Assembly: GCA_943327025.2 (NCBI GenBank) | Contig: CALPVO020000171.1 | Coordinates: 1-5,761, forward strand | Reading direction: 5' to 3' | Source: Janthinobacterium lividum | GTDB taxonomy: Bacteria > Pseudomonadota > Gammaproteobacteria > Steroidobacterales > Steroidobacteraceae | DNA length: 5,761 bases | Shown: positions 1 to 5,239 of the stretch, one piece after another | Layout of the letters: each line of letters opens with the position of its first letter | Numbering within the stretch: the first letter of the stretch is position 1 | The notes under the pieces: generated by a model | The model's database searches: none | Told to the model about the DNA's origin: nothing | What the model saw: only the letters and a program-made list of their open reading frames with translations | Program-made: the position numbers and the translations under genes

Positions 1-572
1 AGGCAATCCGCCAAGCGCACGGCGGCAGGGTCGCCAACACGCCCGCCCACGGATTGTTCCAGACCGACATGCAAGCGGCCGGCGAGGAAAGTGCCGGTGG
101 TCAGCACTACCTTCTGCGCCTCGATAGCGCTGCCGTCCGCGAGTTCCACCCCCACGCAACGGCCCGCCACGAAACGCAGCGCTGTGACTTCGGCAGCGAT
201 CAACTCCAGCCCCGGCTGTGCTTCCAGTTGGGCGCGAATGGCGGCTCGATAAAGGTTGCGGTCCGCCTGCGCGCGGGTGGCACGAACAGCCGGACCCTTG
301 CTGGCATTCAGGGTACGGAACTGGATGCCGGCACGGTCCGCCGCGAGCGCCATGGCACCCCCCAGTGCGTCTATTTCGCGCACCAAGTGGCCCTTGCCGA
401 TGCCCCCGATGGCGGGGTTGCAGCTCATCTGCCCGAGCGCATCCAGCCGGTGCGTCACCAGCAAGGTGCGCACGCCCATGCGGGCTGCCGCGAGCGCCGC
501 TTCCGTGCCTGCGTGGCCGCCGCCGACAATGAGGACTTCGGGACTGCCGGTACTTTGGAGAGATTTCTTCAC
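1..572 (-). CDS. mnmG: tRNA uridine-5-carboxymethylaminomethyl modification enzyme MnmG (GidA), N-terminal part, cut by window edge
   Basis: MnmG is the FAD-dependent partner of the GTPase MnmE. Together they build the 5-(carboxymethyl)aminomethyl group on the wobble uridine (U34) of certain tRNAs in the cytoplasm. About 190 codons are visible of a protein that is usually about 620-640 residues. The Rossmann FAD motif GGGHAG lies at residues 17-22, followed by the MnmG-specific block [18 protein letters not shown] (47-64), then [17 protein letters not shown] (89-105), and [13 protein letters not shown] near residue 165. All are close to the E. coli protein as I remember it. The start chosen is GTG at 572. 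No in-frame ATG, GTG or TTG lies between it and an in-frame stop at 629-627, and starting later, for example at Met32, would lose the FAD motif. A GGAG lies 13 nt upstream, too far to be a convincing Shine-Dalgarno. The gene diverges from the sigma operon. Identity is certain; the start is likely. Confidence 0.96.
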   Translation of the reverse strand, partial: MKKSLQSTGSPEVLIVGGGHAGTEAALAAARMGVRTLLVTHRLDALGQMSCNPAIGGIGKGHLVREIDALGGAMALAADRAGIQFRTLNASKGPAVRATRAQADRNLYRAAIRAQLEAQPGLELIAAEVTALRFVAGRCVGVELADGSAIEAQKVVLTTGTFLAGRLHVGLEQSVGGRVGDPAAVRLADC

Positions 573-578
573 GGCACG

Positions 579-608
579 ATTGTATCTCCGGTGTAAGGTT
601 TTCGTCGA
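579..608 (-). promoter_or_regulatory. Candidate sigma-70 promoter of mnmG
   Basis: Reading the minus strand, TACAAT (584-579) matches 5 of 6 bases of the -10 consensus. TCGACG (608-603) matches 4 of 6 of the -35 consensus, and the spacer is 18 bp. Transcription would begin about 7 bases past the -10, at or within a base or two of the GTG start at 572. The mRNA would then have little or no leader. The -35 hexamer lies inside the palindrome at 597-613. This is a by-eye match, so it may be chance. Confidence 0.4.
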
Positions 609-613
609 AAACC
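597..613. repeat. Perfect 17-bp odd palindrome, possible operator
   Basis: The sequence is GGTTTTCG, one central T, then CGAAAACC: two 8-bp arms that are exact reverse complements. A one-base centre cannot form a stable hairpin loop, so this looks like a dyad read by a dimeric protein on double-stranded DNA rather than an RNA structure. It sits in the 76-bp gap between the divergent mnmG and sigma-factor starts. It covers the -35 of the candidate mnmG promoter and ends 35 bases before the sigma ATG at 649. No local gene encodes an obvious dimeric DNA-binding repressor. The symmetry is certain; the operator role is inference. Confidence 0.5.
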
Positions 614-648
614 GGACTATGACCGTTCAGAAACCTCAGAAAAGCCGC

Positions 649-1158
649 ATGTCCCGTCCCTCCAAACACACGCAACTCGAGCAACTGCTGGCCGAACATG
701 GTCAGGCACTCGCACGACTGGCGGCCACCTATGAAAAGCGACCATCGCTGCGAGACGAACTCTTGCAGGAATTCGCACTTGCCATCTGGAAGGCCCTGCC
801 CGCGTTCCGTGGCGAATGCAGTACCAAGACCTTCGTCTTCCGCATCGCCACCTACCGCGCGATGACCCATCTTTCGCGCCGGATTCCCCAAGTCGAAATG
901 CTCGAGGAGGCCGATGACCTGCGACATCCTGATCCCGGTCCGGAAGAAGTTGCCATGGAAGGTGAGGAGTCCAGGCAGTTGATGACGGCGGTGATGGGAC
1001 TGCCGCTGGGACTGCGTCAGGTAATCTCCTTGGCACTCGAGGGCTTCAACCATCGAGAGATAGGCGATGTTCTGGGCCTGACAGAAAGCAACGTTGCGGT
1101 GCGAATGCATCGCGGCAAGGAGCGACTCAAGAGCCTGCTGGGAGCGCGCGATGAATGA
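649..1158 (+). CDS. ECF-type RNA polymerase sigma factor (sigma-70 family)
   Basis: A 169-residue sigma factor with only regions 2 and 4, the layout of extracytoplasmic-function sigma factors, which redirect RNA polymerase to a small stress regulon. Region 2 spans roughly residues 15-78. It has the core-binding pattern DELLQEFALAIWKALPAFRGE (36-56, here with ECF-typical LLQE and FRGE) and a basic end THLSRR. An acidic linker (about 80-115) follows. Region 4 spans 118-165 and holds the helix-turn-helix HREIGDVLGLTESNVAVRMHRG, which would read the -35 element. Start choice is uncertain. ATG 649 is preferred because the codons from 619 to 648 look unlike the rest of the gene and lie close to the palindrome. 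ATG 619 would add 10 residues, and neither has a good Shine-Dalgarno. Longer readings run antisense through mnmG and are not credible. Its end overlaps the next gene by 8 bp. Likely autoregulated, but I see no clear ECF promoter upstream. Family certain; regulon unknown. Confidence 0.93.
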   Translation: MSRPSKHTQLEQLLAEHGQALARLAATYEKRPSLRDELLQEFALAIWKALPAFRGECSTKTFVFRIATYRAMTHLSRRIPQVEMLEEADDLRHPDPGPEEVAMEGEESRQLMTAVMGLPLGLRQVISLALEGFNHREIGDVLGLTESNVAVRMHRGKERLKSLLGARDE

Positions 1159-1717
1159 CCGGGAGTGGGAGGCACTGGCCCGACTGTGGGGCCAGGAGCA
1201 GCGCATCGATATCCAAAGGCTGATCGTACGGGCCCGTAAGGAACGGCGATGGTGGCTCGCTTGGGTCTTGCTGGACTTGGTGGGCATCGCCGCTATTGGT
1301 ATCACCGTGACAGTGGTCCTGCTTTCAGCGGCTGCGCTTTCATTCAAGGTCATCTGCGCACTGCTGCTGCTGGTTTCGCTGGGCTACCTGCCGCTCGTCA
1401 AAGCGAACTGGCTTAGCCAACTGCCGCAGGAGTTTGCCGATACAGAGTCTTACCTTGAGTTCCATCGCCGTCAGATAAAGTTTGCACAGCGCTATGTGAT
1501 ACTTACTTGGTGGGCCATGTCGCTGTTCCTGCTCATTTTTGGCACATGGGCATGGTGGCTTGTCGATACACCGGAGGAACTTCCTCCAAAACCGTTGTTC
1601 TATGTCGCATGCATCATGCCGCTCCTTGGCGGTATCCTCTTTAATCTTTGGCTCGGCCGATGGATACGGCAACGCCGGCGAGAACTCGACGTTCTGATGC
1701 GGTTGTTAAAGGAGTGA
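1151..1717 (+). CDS. Four-helix inner-membrane protein, putative partner (anti-sigma or sensor) of the ECF sigma factor
   Basis: A 188-residue protein that I do not recognise by family. Four hydrophobic segments are visible at about 36-58, 62-83, 115-138 and 149-169. Basic clusters lie before helix 1 (RARKERR, 27-33), between helices 2 and 3 (HRRQIKFAQR, 105-114) and after helix 4 (RWIRQRRR, 170-177), so by the positive-inside rule both ends and the middle loop face the cytoplasm. The start ATG 1151 overlaps the sigma stop by 8 bp and has GGGAG 6 nt upstream (1140-1144), so translation is coupled to the sigma gene. That position is classic for an anti-sigma factor. However, there is no HxxxCxxC zinc anti-sigma motif and the N-terminal cytoplasmic part is only about 35 residues. 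An anti-sigma role is therefore inferred from position alone. Base composition is lower in GC than the neighbours (about 52% over 1441-1680 by hand count). Alternatives are a general membrane sensor or an accessory subunit of the downstream transporter. Confidence 0.85.
   Translation: MNDREWEALARLWGQEQRIDIQRLIVRARKERRWWLAWVLLDLVGIAAIGITVTVVLLSAAALSFKVICALLLLVSLGYLPLVKANWLSQLPQEFADTESYLEFHRRQIKFAQRYVILTWWAMSLFLLIFGTWAWWLVDTPEELPPKPLFYVACIMPLLGGILFNLWLGRWIRQRRRELDVLMRLLKE
1708..1714 (+). promoter_or_regulatory. Ribosome binding site that decides the hydrolase start
   Basis: AAAGGAG is a strong Shine-Dalgarno sequence lying in the last codons of the membrane-protein gene. It is 5 nt before TTG 1720, good spacing for a TTG start. 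It would overlap the alternative GTG at 1714, which argues against that codon. Confidence 0.6.
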
Positions 1718-1719
1718 CC

Positions 1720-3273
1720 TTGAATTCGCTTAATCGACCGGGGATCGCCCCCAAGCATCCCGCCCATCATCGGCCCCTGACATGTGGCACTTTGGCTTGT
1801 ATGGGTCTCCTTTTCTGGTCTTTCTCCACGCTGAGCGGTGCTGCCGACAAATCAACAGGGCCAGGGAAACCTTCGATTGAGCTTCAGGACTGCCGGCTGT
1901 CGTCCCAACAATCGCCTACTACGGTGGCGGCGCGCTGCGGTACTTTCGAGGTGCCAGAGGACTACGCCCACCCTGAAGGCAAGCGCCTGAAGCTGGCCAT
2001 TGCCGTGCTGCCAGCACTCGACCGCGGCGCCAAGCTGGCGCCGGTGTTCCTCATCGCTGGCGGTCCCGGCCAAGGTTCCAGGGAGAGCTTCGCACCTATT
2101 CTCGGCGCGTTCTCACGGCTGCACCGCCAACACGATCTGGTGATGGTGGACCAGCGCGGTACCGGGGGTTCCAATGCGCTCCGCTGCGATCTGCCCGATG
2201 ACGAGGCCGAAGAAGGCCCACCGCCCACGCCAGCCGAAACCGCGGCGATGGTGAAGACTTGTCTGGCCCAGTTGCCCGGGGACCCGCGCTTCTACACCAC
2301 GAGCGTGGCCGTGCGCGACTTGGACGCCGTACGTGCCGCCTTCGGCTACGGGCAAGTGAATCTCTACGGCATTTCCTATGGTTCTCGCGTGGCGCAACAC
2401 TACGCGCGTCGTCATCCGGCCAACACCCGCGCTGTGGTTATCGACGGCGTGGTGCCACCCGGGCTGACGCTCGGGCCGGATCTGGCCCTGATTGCGCAGC
2501 GTGTGCTCGACGACGCCTTCGCGCGCTGTGCTGCCGAGGCCGCGTGCCGCGCGGCTTACCCCCAACTGAGCGAACGTTTCACGCGTCTGGTTGGGCAACT
2601 GGCGGTAGCACCGCAGTCCGTTACGCTGAACAACCCCGTGAGTGGCAAAACGGAAACCCAGCAGTTCACGCTGAACACGCTAGGTCTGGCGGTACGAATG
2701 TTGTCGTACAGCCCTATATCGGCGAGTCTGCTGCCGTTCCTGATGTCCGAAGCGACGGCTGGGCGGCCCGGCCCTTTGCTGGCGCAAGCGCTGGCCGTAG
2801 GCAAAGACTTGGGTGACCAACTGGCACCTGGCATGCACAACGCTGTGGTGTGCACCGAAGACTTGCCGTTCTTGACGGCAGCCGACGTGGACCGCGAGGC
2901 GATGGGCAAAACCTATCTCGGCACACGAACACTCGATGCTTTGGTGAATTCTTGTGCCGTATGGCCACGCGGCGTGCTGGACGCCGACCTCCGCCAACCC
3001 TTGCAGTCGAAGGTACCGTTCTTGTTGCTCTCGGGCACCGCAGACCCGGTAACACCACCCGTCTATGCGGAACGTGCCAAGGCAGGCCTCAAAGATTCCC
3101 TGCACGTAGCGGTGAAGGGCAACGGCCACGGACAGTTTTCCGCGCCGTGTGCGCCGCGAGTCATTGCAGACTTCATCGCCGCCGGCACGGCCAAGGGCCT
3201 CGAAGTGAAATGCCTGCAAAAGGTGGACCTCACCCGTCCCTTCTTCCTCGACGCCAACGGGACTGCCCCATGA
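1720..3273 (+). CDS. Exported alpha/beta hydrolase, peptidase S33 / TAP-like family
   Basis: A 517-residue serine hydrolase resembling bacterial tripeptidyl or prolyl aminopeptidases, which cut small peptides or sometimes esters. Visible motifs are the oxyanion loop GGPGQGS (114-120), DQRGTGGS (144-151), the nucleophile elbow GISYGS with Ser219, the acid in GTADPVTPP (Asp442) and the base in GNGHGQF (His470). The last two lie in a C-terminal TAP-like region. The N-terminus has a basic region (to about residue 18), a hydrophobic stretch 20-38 and a likely signal-peptidase site after Ala41 or Ala42 (SGAAD). The mature part carries ten cysteines, consistent with disulfides in the periplasm. TTG 1720 is chosen for its Shine-Dalgarno at 1708-1714; GTG 1714 and ATG 1801 are alternatives, the last leaving a damaged signal. 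The upstream ATG 1648 lies deep in the previous gene and is unlikely. The gene begins 2 nt after the membrane-protein stop and overlaps natA by 4 bp (ATGA). Fold and active site are clear; substrate is unknown. Confidence 0.93.
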   Translation: MNSLNRPGIAPKHPAHHRPLTCGTLACMGLLFWSFSTLSGAADKSTGPGKPSIELQDCRLSSQQSPTTVAARCGTFEVPEDYAHPEGKRLKLAIAVLPALDRGAKLAPVFLIAGGPGQGSRESFAPILGAFSRLHRQHDLVMVDQRGTGGSNALRCDLPDDEAEEGPPPTPAETAAMVKTCLAQLPGDPRFYTTSVAVRDLDAVRAAFGYGQVNLYGISYGSRVAQHYARRHPANTRAVVIDGVVPPGLTLGPDLALIAQRVLDDAFARCAAEAACRAAYPQLSERFTRLVGQLAVAPQSVTLNNPVSGKTETQQFTLNTLGLAVRMLSYSPISASLLPFLMSEATAGRPGPLLAQALAVGKDLGDQLAPGMHNAVVCTEDLPFLTAADVDREAMGKTYLGTRTLDALVNSCAVWPRGVLDADLRQPLQSKVPFLLLSGTADPVTPPVYAERAKAGLKDSLHVAVKGNGHGQFSAPCAPRVIADFIAAGTAKGLEVKCLQKVDLTRPFFLDANGTAP

Positions 3274-4007
3274 TTCAGGTTACCGGGTTAGCAAAGCGCT
3301 TCGGTACCGTCGAAGCCGTCCGCGACGTCAGCTTCACGGCACCGGATGGACGTATCACGGGTCTGCTCGGCCCGAATGGCGCCGGCAAGAGCACAACGTT
3401 GCGCTTACTCTATGGCGCCCTCAGTCCAGACCGAGGCGAAGCACGCGTCGACGGCTTGCTAGCTGGCCCGGAGCACACCGAGGCCCGGCGGCAACTGGGA
3501 GTATTGCCGCATGGCGCCGGGCTTTATCCGCATCTGACTGCACGCGAGAACATCCGCTACTTCGGCGAACTGCACGGCATGTCTGGGGCTGCGCTCGACC
3601 AGCGTGTCGACGAACTGGTCGCCATGCTCGAACTGGGCGAGGCGGCCAACCGCAAGACACAAGGGTTCTCGCAAGGCCAGAAAGTGAAGGTGGGCATTGC
3701 CCGTGCCTTGGTGCATTCGCCCCGTAACCTCATTCTCGATGAACCCACCAATGGCCTCGACGTCATGGCTATTCGTTCCTTGCGTGAAGTGTTGCGCGGA
3801 CTGCGCGCCGCGGGGCACTGCATCTTGTTCAGCAGCCACGTGATGCAAGAAGTGGCGGCACTCTGCGACGAGGTGGTGATTATCGCTGGTGGACGCGTCG
3901 TGGCCGCCGGGGCGCCGGAGCAATTGCGCGAGCAGGCGGGCACCACCACCTTGGAAGATGCCTTCGTGAAACTGCTAGGCAGCGAAACCGCGGAGGTGCA
4001 GCCATGA
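3270..4007 (+). CDS. natA: ABC transporter ATP-binding protein, NatA-like
   Basis: A 245-residue cytoplasmic ATPase of an ABC-2 type exporter, close to the size I recall for Bacillus NatA (sodium extrusion). Motifs in order are Walker A GPNGAGKST (34-42), a Q-loop region reading LPHGAGLYP (79-87) with His81 where most ABC ATPases have Gln, the signature FSQGQ (133-137) in place of LSGGQ, Walker B LILDEP (154-159), D-loop GLD (162-164) and the switch His190 in SSHVM. All catalytic residues outside the Q-loop look intact. The start overlaps the hydrolase stop as ATGA with no strong Shine-Dalgarno, so translation probably depends on ribosomes finishing the hydrolase. The end overlaps natB in the same way, which makes NatB its obvious partner. 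The NatA label rests on family resemblance and the natB neighbour. The true substrate could be sodium, an antibiotic, a peptide or another toxic compound. Confidence 0.93.
   Translation: MIQVTGLAKRFGTVEAVRDVSFTAPDGRITGLLGPNGAGKSTTLRLLYGALSPDRGEARVDGLLAGPEHTEARRQLGVLPHGAGLYPHLTARENIRYFGELHGMSGAALDQRVDELVAMLELGEAANRKTQGFSQGQKVKVGIARALVHSPRNLILDEPTNGLDVMAIRSLREVLRGLRAAGHCILFSSHVMQEVAALCDEVVIIAGGRVVAAGAPEQLREQAGTTTLEDAFVKLLGSETAEVQP
3992..3996 (+). promoter_or_regulatory. Strong ribosome binding site for natB inside natA
   Basis: GGAGG lies 7 nt before the natB ATG, within the last codons of natA. Unlike natA, natB can thus load ribosomes on its own as well as by coupling through the ATGA overlap. 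This could raise permease output relative to the ATPase. Confidence 0.65.
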
Positions 4008-5182
4008 AGCCTTGGTGGGTAGTGGTTCGCAAGGAGGTTCTCGAAAGCCTCCGTGACCGTCGTACTTTACTGTCGGCACTGGTGTTGGCGCCGCTATTTG
4101 GGCCGTTGATGTTCAGTTTCAGCATGCAGACCATGTTGAAGCGCGGTGTGGACGAACAAGACAAGCCGCTACAAGTAGCGGTGATGGGCAAAGAGCACGC
4201 ACCGAATTTGGTGCATTGGTTGGAATCCCAGGGTCTGGAAGCTGTTTCGGCACCAAAGGACGAAGCCAGCATTCCGGCGGCAGTGCGCGATGGCAAGCCC
4301 CGGTTGGTGCTGGTCATTGGCCCCGACTACGGCGAACGCTTCCGTGCCGCGAAGGCCGCTGGCGTGAAGGTCTATGTCGATTCTTCCGACCAGGATTCGC
4401 AGCGCGATTTCCGCCGACTGGACCGCTTGCTGGAGAGTTATTCGAGCCAAACTTCCGCACTGCGATTGGCCGCACGCGGCGTGGCCCCCAGCATTGCTCA
4501 GCCCGTCGTGGTGGATGAAATCGACGTGTCGACCCCGGCCTCGCGCGCGCAATCGCTGTTGGCTATCCTCAGTTACTTCTTGCTGTTCTCAACACTCATC
4601 GGCGGCATGTATGTCGCCATCGATGCCACTGCCGGCGAAAGAGAGCGGGGTTCGCTGGAACCTTTGGTTTCGTTGCCGGTTTCGCGTGAAGCACTGGTGG
4701 CGGGAAAGTTTGTCGCCACGATGGTGTTTTCGGGCGTGTCGTTGGTGTTGACGCTCGCGTCGTTCGCCATCTCGCTGCGTTTCGTGCCCTTGGAATCCAT
4801 CGGCATGAGCGCGAACCTAGGGCCCAAGGTGCTGACAGGCGTGTTCTTGTCACTGCTGCCTTTCGTCCCCTTGGCCGCTGCCCTGCTGACCCTAGTGGCT
4901 TCGTTCGCGCGCAGTTTCCGTGAAGCGCAAAGCTGGATGACGGGCGCACTGTTGGTGCCCACGCTGCCCATCATGGTAGCGGCCATGACCGGCATGAAGC
5001 CAACTGCGCTATTAATGGCTGTGCCGAGCCTGAGCCAGCATTTCCTGATTGCGCGCTTGCTACGCGACGAAGCGATTCCGTTAACCGACGGGCTGCTGTC
5101 CGCCGGCGGTTCACTATTGCTGGCCGCCGTGTTGCTGGTGTTCGTGGTGCGTTTGTGGCGCCGCGAGAAGCTGCTCGGGTAG
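4004..5182 (+). CDS. natB: ABC-2 type transporter permease, NatB-like
   Basis: A 392-residue inner-membrane subunit that pairs with the ATPase just upstream to pump a substrate out of the cell. It has the ABC-2/NatB plan. A short cytoplasmic N-terminus with the amphipathic run RKEVLESLRDRRT (9-21) comes first. Helix 1 follows (about 22-41), then a soluble domain outside the membrane (about 45-184) rich in charged residues. Five helices follow at about 185-206, 236-258, 277-300, 312-331 and 367-385. Between helices 2 and 3 is the conserved coupling segment GERERGSLEPLVSLPVSR (211-228), which contacts the ATPase. Length is close to what I recall for Bacillus NatB. The start ATG 4004 has GGAGG 7 nt upstream and overlaps natA by 4 bp. 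It is the last gene of the operon and is followed by a hairpin. The frame is intact throughout. Sodium is the textbook substrate, but nothing in the sequence proves it here. Confidence 0.92.
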   Translation: MKPWWVVVRKEVLESLRDRRTLLSALVLAPLFGPLMFSFSMQTMLKRGVDEQDKPLQVAVMGKEHAPNLVHWLESQGLEAVSAPKDEASIPAAVRDGKPRLVLVIGPDYGERFRAAKAAGVKVYVDSSDQDSQRDFRRLDRLLESYSSQTSALRLAARGVAPSIAQPVVVDEIDVSTPASRAQSLLAILSYFLLFSTLIGGMYVAIDATAGERERGSLEPLVSLPVSREALVAGKFVATMVFSGVSLVLTLASFAISLRFVPLESIGMSANLGPKVLTGVFLSLLPFVPLAAALLTLVASFARSFREAQSWMTGALLVPTLPIMVAAMTGMKPTALLMAVPSLSQHFLIARLLRDEAIPLTDGLLSAGGSLLLAAVLLVFVVRLWRREKLLG

Positions 5183-5194
5183 TCGTTCGCTGAA

Positions 5195-5227
5195 GTTCTG
5201 CTGTGGTTCCTTGAACCGCAGCAGAAC
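5195..5227. terminator. 15-bp hairpin between convergent natB and fghA, likely bidirectional terminator
   Basis: The arm GTTCTGCTGTGGTTC (5195-5209) pairs with GAACCGCAGCAGAAC (5213-5227) around a 3-nt CTT loop. The only imperfect position is T5204/G5218, a G-U wobble in plus-strand RNA and an A-C mismatch in minus-strand RNA. It begins 12 nt after the natB stop and ends 12 nt before the fghA stop, the right place to end both transcripts. Neither side carries a clear run of Ts, so it is not a textbook intrinsic terminator. It may also protect the 3' ends. Confidence 0.6.
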
Positions 5228-5239
5228 CTTGACCGCGTG

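Noticed and set aside
569..630. Sigma-70 or ECF promoter for the plus-strand operon
   Set aside because: Pairs such as TTCACG/TGTAAG or TTGTAT/CGTCGA were tried, but none combined fair hexamers with proper spacing, and no clear ECF GGAAC-type -35 was seen.
256..648. Upstream extension of the sigma-factor frame
   Set aside because: It runs antisense through mnmG, whose conserved residues are unmistakable. Homology to sigma factors begins only after 649.
1151..1270. Classical zinc anti-sigma domain at the N-terminus of the membrane protein
   Set aside because: No HxxxCxxC or other cysteine/histidine cluster is present; the first cysteine is residue 69, inside helix 2.
1648..1719. ATG start for the hydrolase at 1648
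   Set aside because: It would overlap the membrane-protein gene by about 70 bp and put a long basic, non-conserved tail ahead of the signal peptide. The Shine-Dalgarno at 1708-1714 favours TTG 1720.
2850..3269. Upstream extension of the natA frame inside the hydrolase gene
   Set aside because: The translation there is Arg/Pro-rich and out of frame with the hydrolase catalytic Asp and His. NatA homology begins at ATG 3270.
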